From: Planktothrix sp. FACHB-1365
Lineage (GTDB): Bacteria; Cyanobacteriota; Cyanobacteriia; Cyanobacteriales; Microcoleaceae
Reading direction: 5' to 3'
NCBI RefSeq assembly: GCF_014697575.1
Contig: NZ_JACJSC010000001.1
Coordinates: 496,001 to 560,000 of the forward strand
Length of the DNA: 64,000 bases
This document shows, piece after piece, positions 53,840-63,576 of this stretch; within the stretch, counting starts at the first letter, position 1, and every line of letters starts with the position of its first letter. The position numbers and the translations under genes are program-made. Under the pieces are notes generated by a model. That model had not been told where the DNA came from. It was given only the letters and a program-made list of their open reading frames with translations, and ran no database searches.

Positions 53840-56800
53840 TTAACCGCAATAGTCGGCTAGTTTAGCAACTTTATGGATTAACGTCATCGGTTCAACGGGT
53901 TTGGGGATATGATCAGAAAACCCAGCGCGTAGTGCTTGTTTGCGATTCAGTTCCCCCGCATAACTGGTTAATGCCAGCGCTGGAATATTCCCCCCTCGTT
54001 CTGGAGGAAGGGTGCGAATTTGACGCAGCAGACTATAACCATCCATTTCCGGCATCCCAATATCACTAATAATCATATCTAGGGGTAAATGCAGGAACAG
54101 TTGTAATGCTTCATGGGCTGAGGAAACCGTCGTCACCCTCATTCCCTCCTGTTCGAGAATAAACGAAACCATCTCCAAGGAATCGGATTCATCATCGATT
54201 ACCAAAACCCGTAACCCTTGTAAACAAATGGGTTCATTGTTACCCGAAGAAAAAACTTTAAGTTCAGGATGCACCATCAAAGGTAACTGAACTGTAAAGG
54301 TTGCTCCCAGTCCCTCCCCAGCGCTTTCTACTGTAATTGTTCCGCCATGGGCTTCAATTAATTGTCGAGCGATCGCTAATCCTAACCCTAACCCCCCAAA
54401 TTGTCGAGTTGTAGATGTATCTTGCTGACTAAATAACTCAAACAGATAGGGTAAAAAGATCGGGCTAATTCCTTTTCCGGTATCTTTCACTTGTAGAGTA
54501 GCCCAACCCTCTAGCCGTTGTAATGTTAGGGTGACTTGTCCTTTTTCCGGGGTAAATTTAATGGCATTGGAGAGTAAATTCCAAATCACTTGTTGTAACC
54601 GACTGCCATCTCCTAAAATGGGAGGGATATCGGTTTCTAAGTGGGTTTCTATGTGAATTAATTTGACCGTTGCCGCTAACTGAACTGTTTCCAACGCCGC
54701 CTGAAGGGGTTCAATTAAACAAACAGGCTCTAATTCCAGACTCAACTTTCCGCGCATTATTCGAGAAATATCTAATAAATCATCAATCAATTGCACCTGA
54801 AGTTTGGCATTACGTTCAATGGCGGTTAACGCTTTTTGGGTTTGTTCGGGACTATGGGAACGGCTTTGTAATAGTTTAGCCCAACCCAAGATAGGATTCA
54901 AAGGAGTTCTTAACTCGTGGGATAAAATAGCCAAAAATTCATCCTTAACCCGATTCGCCGCTTCAGCTTGTTCACGGGCGATGCGTTGACGTTCCAAGGC
55001 TTGATCCCGTTCTTCTAAAGCTTGTTTTTGATCATGAATATCCGTTGATGAACCAAACCACTTAACAATCTGTCCTTGGGAGTCTCGCAAGGGGAAAGCC
55101 CGTCCTAGATGCCACCGATATTCCCCATCCGCTGCCCGTTTAAACCGATACTCAATCTCATATTTCCCCCCGGTTTGTACCGCTTGCTTCCAAAGTTCCA
55201 GACAAAGCTCTTGATCATCAGGATGCAGAATCGATTTCCACCCCCAAGCCTGAGATTGTTCAAAGGTGGTGCCTGTGTAATCGTACCAACGTTGATTATA
55301 GTAATCTACGCTTCCATCGGGTCGGGCTGTCCAAAAGATTTGAGGCATGGAGTCTGCTAATGTCCGAAAGTTTAACTCACTTTGTTGTAAGGCTTCTTCC
55401 GCTTGTTTACGCTCTGTGATATCCGTTGAAATACCAATTAAACCAATAATTTCTCCGTTTTCATCTCGATAGGGAGATTTGGTGGAGAGGTGGATGCGCC
55501 GACATAAAGGAAAGTCAGCGACTTCTTCAAAACTCTCCACGACTCCAGTTTCAATCACGAGACGATCATTGGCCATAATCCTTTCTGCTTCTGCCTTATT
55601 CGGTAGGACTTCAGCATCGGTTTTTCCCACCACCTCCGACTCAGATTTTCTTAACAGCCGTAGGACCGCCGAATTTGCCATTAGAAATTTTCCTTGGCAA
55701 TCTTTGACAAAAATCAAGGTGGGGGTGGATTCGTTAATGGCATTGAGAATGGCGGTACTTTCGCGTAATGCGGCGGTGGCTTGTTCCCGTTCGGTGACAT
55801 CAGCCGTCATCCCCAATAGCCGGAGCAGTTTTCCCTGATCATCAAAAAAGGCACGACCACTTTCTTCCAATATCACATTTATACCATCGGGTCGCAGAAT
55901 TTTATATTGGGTTTTATAGGTGTGATTTTCTGGAGTCAGGGATTTAAGTAGGCTTAGAAAAACCTCCCGATCTTCGTAACTAAGCCTCTGAAAAAACCGT
56001 TGTCCGGTGTCTTGTTTAGCTTCCGATACAGGCAGTCCTAATAAAGGTGCACAATGGATAGAACGCTGCACCTGATCCGTTACGGCATCCCATTCAAAAG
56101 CAAACATCCGGGCAACTTCCATCCCCAATTGATTCCGTTCTTGGCTTTCCCGTAGGGCTTGCTCGGTCTTATGACGTTCCGTGACATCGGTAACCATCCC
56201 CAAAGCTCCGATGACGTTTCCTTGGCTATCAATCAAAGGATTTGTGGAGATAATCACCCAGAGAATAGAGCCATCTCGACGGCGAAAGGCAAAATCCTGT
56301 TGGCTGAGTCCCGATATGCGGCGGCTAAGTTTCTGCTTCGCTTGCAATGCAGCCGTTTCATCCATAAAGTCATACAGACTAGAACCGAGCATTTCGGCTT
56401 CGGTATAACCGAGCATAAGAGCCATTTTCTGATTCACAAAAGTGGTTTTAGCATCGGTATTGAAAATCCAAATCCCTTCATTAGCCGTTTCGACAATCAG
56501 CCGATATAAGGTTTCTCGCTCTGCTAAATCCCTGTAGGCTTTTGACCGTTGAGCCGTTCGTTCTGCGACTCGTTGTTCCAACTGTTGATTTGCCCGTTGT
56601 AACGCATCTTCCAGTTGTTTTCGTTCAGTAATATCCTTATGGGAACCCGCCATCCGAATTACCGTTCCCGTTTCATCTCGGCAAGCTTTTCCCCGATCCA
56701 AAATCCATTTATAGGAGCCATCCTTACACAAAACTCGATGTTCACTGATATAAAACGGAGTTTTCCCCTGGAAATGATCTTGCAAAAGTTGAGTTACCGA

Positions 56801-57427
56801 AGGCAAATCTTCAGGATGGACTCGATTTGCCCATTCATTAACATGATTGCTAATCTCATCTTCGGCATAACCCAACATCGTTTTCCATCGGGTTGAGAAA
56901 AACACCTCATTAGTAACCACATCCCAATCCCAAACCCCATCATTTGTGCCTTCTAAAGCTAACTTTAACCGTTCTTCACTTTGTCGTAAAGCAGCTTCTA
57001 ACCCTCGATGTTCCTGTTCTATGGGTTTGTGTTCACTCTTCACTCGTCCCACACCATAAATTAACTGGGTTTCCACAACGGGAAACGCTGTCCAAGCCAG
57101 CCATTTATAAGACCCATCTCGACAACGGTAGCGATTTTCAAAATAAGTCGTTGCTGTTCCTTGCCGAAGTTTCTCAACCTGGAGTAGAGTCGAAGGGTGG
57201 TCATCGGGGTGGATAAAATCGAGGAAAGGACGAGTAAGTAACTCCTCAGTATATCCTAGGGTGGTTTTAAATGCCGGGTTAATCCGTTTAAAATAACCAT
57301 CTAATCGGATAATACAGAGTAAATCGAGGGAGAGATTAAAAAAATCCGTTGCTTCATCCGGTGTAATGGATTCTGAATAGGGGGATAGGGGGGTGTCTGG
57401 AGCCTCAGATGTTTCTGAAACGTTCAT
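53840..57427 (-). CDS. Multi-PAS hybrid histidine kinase
   Basis: This 1195-residue cytoplasmic sensor has six PAS/PAC domains (about 25-130, 150-270, 300-418, 425-548, 555-675, 685-800), a histidine kinase core (H837 in ILSHELRTP; HATPase near 940-1055 with G2 GGLGLGLAI) and a C-terminal receiver (about 1075-1190; phospho-acceptor in IISDIGMPEMDG). No membrane segment is seen. Many PAS copies suggest integration of redox, light or small-molecule signals. It lies next to a shorter, closely similar kinase on the same strand with 156 bp between. Confidence 0.93.
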   Translation of the reverse strand: MNVSETSEAPDTPLSPYSESITPDEATDFFNLSLDLLCIIRLDGYFKRINPAFKTTLGYTEELLTRPFLDFIHPDDHPSTLLQVEKLRQGTATTYFENRYRCRDGSYKWLAWTAFPVVETQLIYGVGRVKSEHKPIEQEHRGLEAALRQSEERLKLALEGTNDGVWDWDVVTNEVFFSTRWKTMLGYAEDEISNHVNEWANRVHPEDLPSVTQLLQDHFQGKTPFYISEHRVLCKDGSYKWILDRGKACRDETGTVIRMAGSHKDITERKQLEDALQRANQQLEQRVAERTAQRSKAYRDLAERETLYRLIVETANEGIWIFNTDAKTTFVNQKMALMLGYTEAEMLGSSLYDFMDETAALQAKQKLSRRISGLSQQDFAFRRRDGSILWVIISTNPLIDSQGNVIGALGMVTDVTERHKTEQALRESQERNQLGMEVARMFAFEWDAVTDQVQRSIHCAPLLGLPVSEAKQDTGQRFFQRLSYEDREVFLSLLKSLTPENHTYKTQYKILRPDGINVILEESGRAFFDDQGKLLRLLGMTADVTEREQATAALRESTAILNAINESTPTLIFVKDCQGKFLMANSAVLRLLRKSESEVVGKTDAEVLPNKAEAERIMANDRLVIETGVVESFEEVADFPLCRRIHLSTKSPYRDENGEIIGLIGISTDITERKQAEEALQQSELNFRTLADSMPQIFWTARPDGSVDYYNQRWYDYTGTTFEQSQAWGWKSILHPDDQELCLELWKQAVQTGGKYEIEYRFKRAADGEYRWHLGRAFPLRDSQGQIVKWFGSSTDIHDQKQALEERDQALERQRIAREQAEAANRVKDEFLAILSHELRTPLNPILGWAKLLQSRSHSPEQTQKALTAIERNAKLQVQLIDDLLDISRIMRGKLSLELEPVCLIEPLQAALETVQLAATVKLIHIETHLETDIPPILGDGSRLQQVIWNLLSNAIKFTPEKGQVTLTLQRLEGWATLQVKDTGKGISPIFLPYLFELFSQQDTSTTRQFGGLGLGLAIARQLIEAHGGTITVESAGEGLGATFTVQLPLMVHPELKVFSSGNNEPICLQGLRVLVIDDESDSLEMVSFILEQEGMRVTTVSSAHEALQLFLHLPLDMIISDIGMPEMDGYSLLRQIRTLPPERGGNIPALALTSYAGELNRKQALRAGFSDHIPKPVEPMTLIHKVAKLADYCG

Positions 57428-57583
57428 GGTGGCCTTGTGAATGAACTGAAAAACCCAGTTGTCCTACCTTGATTCTTGAACAGGATCAGTTTGTTTACAC
57501 ACTTAGGATCAAGTCAGGAATTTTTATCGGATAGAGACTGTTATTTGATTTTAACTTTGGTTTCGAGAGTTGGTTGTGAGTTT

Positions 57584-60382
57584 TTAACGGTCAGCACCTC
57601 CAACAACCGTTGAAATCATCAGGGCTAAGGCCAACGGATCAACAGGTTTCGGAAGATGCCGTTCAAAACCAACCGCCAGGGCTTGTTCGCGATCTTCGGC
57701 ACTGGCATAGGCGGTTAAAGCGATCGCGGGAATATTCCCTCCCGCTTCTGGTGATAGATCCCTGACTTGTTGGATTAAAGCATAACCATTGACTTCCGGC
57801 ATTCCCAAATCACTGACTAACACATCAAAAGAAGATTTCTGGAAGACCTCTAAAGCCTGTGAAGCTTTTTCAACAGCCGTTACCGTTGCCCCATATTCTT
57901 GTAAAGTAACTTGAATTAAGTCTCTTGTATCCGCCTCATCTTCCACCACCAATACTCGCAAACCCGATAACAAAACTTGAGATGTTGTTAATTCAACTTC
58001 AGAAACCGGATCTCCAGACGTCGGAACTTTCAAGGATTCGGGTTCTAGTAGGGGTAACTTCACCGTAAAAGTTGCCCCCAGTCCTAAACCCGGACTTTCC
58101 GCTTGTACCTGACCTCCGTGCATTTCCACCAAATGACGAACAATCGCTAATCCTAATCCTAATCCCCCATGAAGTCGAGTAGTGGAACCATCCGCTTGCC
58201 GAAAACGCTCAAACACGAAGGGTAGAAACTCAGGACTAATGCCACACCCGGTATCAATGACTTGAATCTGAACCCAGGATATCGAAGTTGTGTTTTCTAA
58301 ATTCTCCTCAACCCTTGACACCTTCACCGTAACCTGTCCTTCCGATGGGGTAAATTTAACCGCGTTCGAGAGTAAATTCCAGACAATTTGTTGCAAACGA
58401 TTGATATCTCCAAAAACCGATGCTGAGGTTGCCGTTTCCCAAACCGTGACAATCTCAACCCCTTTAGCAATGGCAGTGGAACGCACCATTTCAATGGCTT
58501 CTTCAACCATCGGCATGATTTTAATAGAATAACAATTCAGGCAAAGTTTACCCTGAATAATCCTTGATACATCTAAAATATCTTCAATTAATTGATTGAG
58601 TAATTTTGTATTTCGTTCAATAGTTTCTAAAGCACGGGTGATCACAGCCGAGTCTAACCGACGGGTGCGGAGTAAATTAGCCCATCCCATAATGGCATTC
58701 ATCGGTGTCCGCAATTCATGGGAGAGAGTCGCTAAAAAATCATCCTTAATTTGATTGGCGGTTTCAGCTTCGGTCCTAGCTGCCTGTTCCCGCGCCAAGA
58801 GTTTTTCTCGTTCGGTCGTGGCTAACTTCTGTTCATGAATATCCGTTGCGGTTCCATACCATTTAACAATATTTCCCCCTTGATCTCGTACCGGGACACC
58901 TCGACTTAAATACCAGCGAAATTCTCCATCAAACCGCATCAAACGGTGTTCACACTCATAGATTTCTCCCGTTTGTACCGATTGTTGCCAAGCTTCTAGG
59001 GTGCGTTGCTGATCTTCTGGATGCAGAACCGGTTGCCATCCCCATCCTTGACCGTCAGTTTGAGTAATGCCACTAAATTCTGCCCATCGTTGATTATAGT
59101 AATCAACGGAACCATCGACATCAGCACTCCAGACAATTTGGGGCATAGATTCTGCTAAATTTCGGAAGCGTTCTTCACTTTCCCGTAAGGCGGCTTCTGT
59201 TTGTTTGCGTTCGGTAATATCCAGAAAATAAACCGATAATCCCTGAGTTGAAGGATATAAACGCACTGCAAACCAGCGACCAAAGAAGGGATAAAACTCT
59301 TCATATTCGATGGGAATTTGTTCATTTAAAGCTTGATGAGCATAGGTATAGGTAGGAGATTCCATTAATTCAGGAAATACCTCCCAGAGGTTGTGACCAA
59401 TGAGCTCCGCCGCCAATTTGCCTAAAAGTTCCTCCGCCTTAGCGTTAACAAAGGTATAACACCAACGATGATCAAGACTAACAAAACCATCGGTAATACT
59501 TTTAAAAATATTAGTAATTTGACGATTTTTGGCTTCTAAAAATTCTTCAAACCGTTTGCGATCAGTAATATCGTAAGTAATCCCCAAAACTTGATCAACT
59601 TCCCCTTCAGCATTGAGAACGGGAACATAATTAACAATTGTGGTGTAGCTTCCTAAGTCAGAAGTGGTTTTAGTGACTTCTAATTTTTGAATCCTGCGAG
59701 TTGCGATCGCTTTTTTGAGAGTAGGTACATAGGTTTGAGTGAGTTCTACCGGAAATACATCCTCATCTTGATAACCAATCAGTTCTTCCCAAGACTTCCC
59801 ACTGCGACGAATTCCTTCTGCATTCACAAACTGAAATCGTCGTTGAGCATCATAAATTACTAAGGTATTGGGAATATTATCGAGAGCCATCCGAAATTGT
59901 TCTTCATGATCCCGAAGGGTTTGTAACGCTGGATTTTGCTTATTGGTTTCTTGGGGGTGTACCCGTTGGGTAAAGGTCGTCACCACCGACGATGGAGACG
60001 TTTCCCCCCCTTGAAATAGAGGTTGAGTGTTGAGCAACAACTCAATCAACTCGCCATCGGGTCTACGACAATAGACAATCACATTCAAACAAGGTCGTCC
60101 GGTTGCCAATGTGAGGTAAACTGGACAAGACTCTACTGGAATCGGTGATCCAGCTTGATCCAGGAATATCCAGGGAGATTCAATCGGGTTGATCATCCTT
60201 TGAATGGGATATCCGAGAATCTTTTCCGCCGTTAGATTACAGCTTTGAATCTGACCCTCAGCATTTTGAAGGATCATCCCCATATCACCCTCAGTTCGGG
60301 AATGAGCTTCGGGTTTTAAGTAGGGTTCTTGTTGTAACGGTGTATAGCTCAATCGGGATTCAGACTGTTTGGAATTCTGCAT
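57584..60382 (-). CDS. PAS hybrid histidine kinase, paralogue of neighbour
   Basis: This 932-residue protein has about four PAS domains (30-140, 160-275, 285-395, 400-520), a histidine kinase core (H555 in TLSHELRTPMNA; HATPase with GGLGLGLAI) and a receiver (about 800-925; VSDLGMPEVNGY with the acceptor Asp). Its last PAS, kinase core and receiver are closely similar to those of the adjacent 1195-residue kinase, including identical short runs such as LSHELRTP and FTVKLPL/FTVQLPL. The pair looks like a tandem duplication with later gain or loss of PAS domains. No membrane segment is present. Confidence 0.93.
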   Translation of the reverse strand: MQNSKQSESRLSYTPLQQEPYLKPEAHSRTEGDMGMILQNAEGQIQSCNLTAEKILGYPIQRMINPIESPWIFLDQAGSPIPVESCPVYLTLATGRPCLNVIVYCRRPDGELIELLLNTQPLFQGGETSPSSVVTTFTQRVHPQETNKQNPALQTLRDHEEQFRMALDNIPNTLVIYDAQRRFQFVNAEGIRRSGKSWEELIGYQDEDVFPVELTQTYVPTLKKAIATRRIQKLEVTKTTSDLGSYTTIVNYVPVLNAEGEVDQVLGITYDITDRKRFEEFLEAKNRQITNIFKSITDGFVSLDHRWCYTFVNAKAEELLGKLAAELIGHNLWEVFPELMESPTYTYAHQALNEQIPIEYEEFYPFFGRWFAVRLYPSTQGLSVYFLDITERKQTEAALRESEERFRNLAESMPQIVWSADVDGSVDYYNQRWAEFSGITQTDGQGWGWQPVLHPEDQQRTLEAWQQSVQTGEIYECEHRLMRFDGEFRWYLSRGVPVRDQGGNIVKWYGTATDIHEQKLATTEREKLLAREQAARTEAETANQIKDDFLATLSHELRTPMNAIMGWANLLRTRRLDSAVITRALETIERNTKLLNQLIEDILDVSRIIQGKLCLNCYSIKIMPMVEEAIEMVRSTAIAKGVEIVTVWETATSASVFGDINRLQQIVWNLLSNAVKFTPSEGQVTVKVSRVEENLENTTSISWVQIQVIDTGCGISPEFLPFVFERFRQADGSTTRLHGGLGLGLAIVRHLVEMHGGQVQAESPGLGLGATFTVKLPLLEPESLKVPTSGDPVSEVELTTSQVLLSGLRVLVVEDEADTRDLIQVTLQEYGATVTAVEKASQALEVFQKSSFDVLVSDLGMPEVNGYALIQQVRDLSPEAGGNIPAIALTAYASAEDREQALAVGFERHLPKPVDPLALALMISTVVGGADR

Positions 60383-60895
60383 TATAACAATCCGATTGGA
60401 AGTTTTAAGTAATCATTCCTTTCGTCGAAATGAAATTTCTGACGAGAGCAAATTTACTGTCTTAGGGGGGATGTCATTCAAAAATTATAATATAAGCAAT
60501 GGCTTTTTGGGATTCACCGTACTGTATTCTTGATAGGTATTGAAGAGTTAGTGAATTTGGACTATCTCAATTATTTGGGGATACCCGCCTCAATTACCCA
60601 TTTCTCAAGCAGATGTTTTAGCAATGGGGGCTTCTATCAATAGCAACATTAAATTTAACAAATACGGATTTGAAGAGTGGAGATTTTATTTAAACAATTT
60701 GAATGATACAGTATAGGACATCAGAGATGGCACGCACACCTGCTGATACTTTTTAGATTATCCTAAACTTTTGAATGTTACCCCTCACCTAAATTGTCAG
60801 GAAATGTTAAACTGTTGAACTAACCCCAAAAACGGGATACAAGATGAAGCGGGGAAATTCCCTGACGAAATCTCGATCATTAGGTGTGAGGAAAC
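60383..60895. other. Intergenic region, no gene seen
   Basis: This 513-bp region is the divergent promoter of the PAS kinase and the beta-propeller gene. I see short AT-rich tracts and no coding frame, tRNA or clear repeat. A second in-frame start for the downstream protein is not supported because the ATG at 60844 is in another frame. Confidence 0.45.
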
Positions 60896-62377
60896 ATGAC
60901 GAAAAGAATCAGTTCAGAACAGGATACTGTTCAAAAGCAACCTGTGGAGGGGAGCATTTTCTCAAATCAGGAACAACTTCTACATCACACAGTTTCTCAA
61001 CAAAATGGGAAAAAAAAACATCAGTTTGCTTTAGCAACGGGTTCTTTACTGCTATTCACCTTATCTCTGATTACGTTTAATCAAGCAAGTTCAACAGATT
61101 TTTTATTAAAAAAAGGAAGTCAAGGAACAGAAGTCAGTCATCTACAACAGCGTTTAAAAGCAGCAGGATATTGGTCAGGGACAATTACCGAAAATTATGA
61201 TCAAGCAACGGAAAACGCCGTTAAAACCTTTCAAAAAGATCAAGGAATTGAAGCCAATGGTAAAGTAGATGAAAACACAAATTCTGTATTAATAAATACG
61301 GTAAAAAATAAAAATTTTTCTTCTCGTTATTTAGATCATAAAGTTGAAACTTTAAACCCTAGAGATGAACGCCTCTATCCTGAATTGGAACTTCAAAAAC
61401 GAATTAAAGGAGATTTAGCACCCAAATCTGTTGTTTATTCAGGAAATGGGTTATTTTTTGTTCAAAATATGATGTATGAACATTCGATTAATGTTTATGA
61501 TCGGGAATTTAATTTAATTAAAAAAATCAAGGATGAAGTCAAATTAAAGGATTATGGCTATCCCCATTTTAAAGATAATCAATATCAAGGTTCTCCGGTA
61601 GAAGTAGCGTTTTCTCCCGATGGAAAATCAGCTTATGTTAGTAATTATGAGATGTTTGGTTCGGAATTTACCAATCCTGGCTATGATACCTGTGAACCTT
61701 CTGATCAATTTGATCCGAGTTTTATTTATAAAATTAATACTGAAACTTTAGAGATTAAAACTGTAATTAAAGTGGGTTCTGTCCCCAAATATGTTGCGGT
61801 TTCTCCGAATAATCGTTGGGTTTTAGTTAGTAATTGGTGTTCAGGAGATTTAAGTATTATTGATAGTCAATTTAACCAAGAAATTAAACGAATTCCTTTA
61901 GGTCAATTTCCTCGTGGAATTGCGATTGATCCAAACTCAAAAATTGCTTATATTGCGGTGATGGGAACATCAGATATCGCTGTTGTTAATTTAGAAGATT
62001 ATAGCGTTAATTGGATATATAATGTAGGATTATATCCCCGCCATTTAGTCTTAGATAGTACAGGAAAATATCTCTATGTAACTCTGAATGGGGATGATCA
62101 TGTTGCTAAAATTGAGACAAAAACTGGAGAAATAATTAACAAAATCTTTACCGGAAGTGCACCTCGCAGTATGGTATTATCACCCGATAATCAGTATTTA
62201 TATATTGTCAATTACTATTCTAATACGGTGAGTAAAGTTCGCACTGAAACAATGGAACTTATCGATAATATTACCGTAGATTTAAACCCCATTGGAATTA
62301 CCTTTGATCCTCAAACTCATCAAATTTGGGTAGCCTGTTACACCGGAAGCCTTATCATTTTACAGGATAAATTTTAA
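60896..62377 (+). CDS. Peptidoglycan-binding plus YVTN beta-propeller protein
   Basis: This 493-residue protein has a GAGG site 3-4 bases before the ATG. A hydrophobic segment (about residues 44-61, ALATGSLLLFTLSLITF) serves as a signal anchor. Residues 70-135 are a PG_binding_1 domain (GSQGTEVSHLQQRLKAAGYW, IEANGKVDENT). Residues 170-490 form a YVTN-type beta-propeller with repeats such as NGLFFVQN, SPDGKSAYVSNYEM, SPNNRWVLVSNW and LYIVNYYSNTV. It would be tied to the cell wall, with the propeller exposed to the periplasm or surface. Ligand unknown. A small repeat-like GGGAACAGGG lies just after the stop. Confidence 0.88.
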   Translation: MTKRISSEQDTVQKQPVEGSIFSNQEQLLHHTVSQQNGKKKHQFALATGSLLLFTLSLITFNQASSTDFLLKKGSQGTEVSHLQQRLKAAGYWSGTITENYDQATENAVKTFQKDQGIEANGKVDENTNSVLINTVKNKNFSSRYLDHKVETLNPRDERLYPELELQKRIKGDLAPKSVVYSGNGLFFVQNMMYEHSINVYDREFNLIKKIKDEVKLKDYGYPHFKDNQYQGSPVEVAFSPDGKSAYVSNYEMFGSEFTNPGYDTCEPSDQFDPSFIYKINTETLEIKTVIKVGSVPKYVAVSPNNRWVLVSNWCSGDLSIIDSQFNQEIKRIPLGQFPRGIAIDPNSKIAYIAVMGTSDIAVVNLEDYSVNWIYNVGLYPRHLVLDSTGKYLYVTLNGDDHVAKIETKTGEIINKIFTGSAPRSMVLSPDNQYLYIVNYYSNTVSKVRTETMELIDNITVDLNPIGITFDPQTHQIWVACYTGSLIILQDKF

Positions 62378-62528
62378 TGATAGTGGTAGGGAACAGGGAA
62401 TAGTAAGCATTAAAAAGGTTTTAGGATTTAGAGAGGACGGGTTTAACAAAATTGGGTTGATTTTTAATCAATTTCAATAAACCCACCCTTATAAAATTTG
62501 TATCCTTCTGTTTTAAACTAGAAATTAG

Positions 62529-63401
62529 CTATCGATGAGTTAATTTTCCTCCCGTAACTTCTACTAAACTTCCGGTCATAAAACTACTATCAGAAGACGC
62601 TAAAAACACATAAGCAGGAGCGATTTCTTCCGGTTGAGCCGCACGTCGCATCAGGCTTGTCTTATCAAATTCACTCACTTCTTCAATGGGTAAACTAGCG
62701 GGAATACTTGGAGTCCAGACCGCACCCGGAACAACAGCATTAACTCGAATATTACGACTGCTTAAATTGGCTGCTAAAGACTTCGTAAAAGCGTGTACTG
62801 CGCCCTTACTGGTAGCATAATCAACGAGAATATCCCGACCAATTTGTCCTGAAATACTGCCCGTATTAATAATAGTATCTGCTTCTTTGAGATGATTTAA
62901 TGATGCTTTCACCATATAGAAATATCCAAAAACATTAGTTTCCATCGTTTCACGAAACTGTTCTAAACTCAGATCTTCAAGGTTACTCTGAGCCATTTGA
63001 TAAGCCGCATTATTCACTAAAATATTCAGTTTTCCTAACTTTTGAAGCGTTTCTTGTACCGCTTGTTCACAGGAGGCAAAATCGCGCACATCTGCTTTGA
63101 TTTGTAAACATTTTCTACCCTGTTTTTGTACTTCTTGGCAGGTGATTTTTGCATCCTGTTCATTGTGGTGATAAACAATTGCCACATCAGCCCCTTCCAT
63201 AGCATAAGCGATCGCAACAGCCCTACCAATTCCAGAATCACCACCCGTAATTAAAGCGACTTTTCCTTGCAATTTACCAGCCGGTTTATACCCAGATAAA
63301 TCCGTTTGGGGCTGGGGAATCATATCTTCTTGAGAAGCCGGATAGTCGAGTTTCTGTGCTGGAATTTCAGCCGGAGTAAAATGATGTTTATCAGTTTGCA
63401 T
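62529..63401 (-). CDS. Short-chain dehydrogenase/reductase, YghA-type
   Basis: This 290-residue SDR has a 50-residue N-terminal extension (QPQTDLSGYKPAGKLQGK) before the Rossmann motif ITGGDSGIGRAVA, then NNAAYQ, the catalytic Ser in TGSISG and the pair YATSKGA. The extension and the EMVEVTGG-like end put it in the YghA/general-stress group of SDRs. Cofactor is probably NADP(H), from VYHHNEQD after the second strand, though that is uncertain. The ATG follows a GAGG site. It is followed downstream by the GH13 fragment on the same strand. Confidence 0.92.
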   Translation of the reverse strand: MQTDKHHFTPAEIPAQKLDYPASQEDMIPQPQTDLSGYKPAGKLQGKVALITGGDSGIGRAVAIAYAMEGADVAIVYHHNEQDAKITCQEVQKQGRKCLQIKADVRDFASCEQAVQETLQKLGKLNILVNNAAYQMAQSNLEDLSLEQFRETMETNVFGYFYMVKASLNHLKEADTIINTGSISGQIGRDILVDYATSKGAVHAFTKSLAANLSSRNIRVNAVVPGAVWTPSIPASLPIEEVSEFDKTSLMRRAAQPEEIAPAYVFLASSDSSFMTGSLVEVTGGKLTHR

Positions 63402-63576
63402 GATCTTAACCTCTATCCTTATATTAAATAATATATTTCACTTCAATTAAACAACACTCCTTCATCAGAAAGAAATGTGCTTGTTTGATAAAAATTTATG
63501 TCTAAAGAGATAGAAGATTGGAAGGTTATTTTGTCCCAATCTCCTATCCCAATAGTTTAGAATTAGACCTGATTTT

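Noticed and set aside
54670-57216. Several antisense open frames opposite the PAS kinase
   Set aside because: Long genes give open antisense frames by chance; none has a ribosome site or family motif.
60844-61080. 78-codon frame starting before the beta-propeller gene
   Set aside because: It is in a different frame and overlaps the signal-anchor region of a clearly supported gene.
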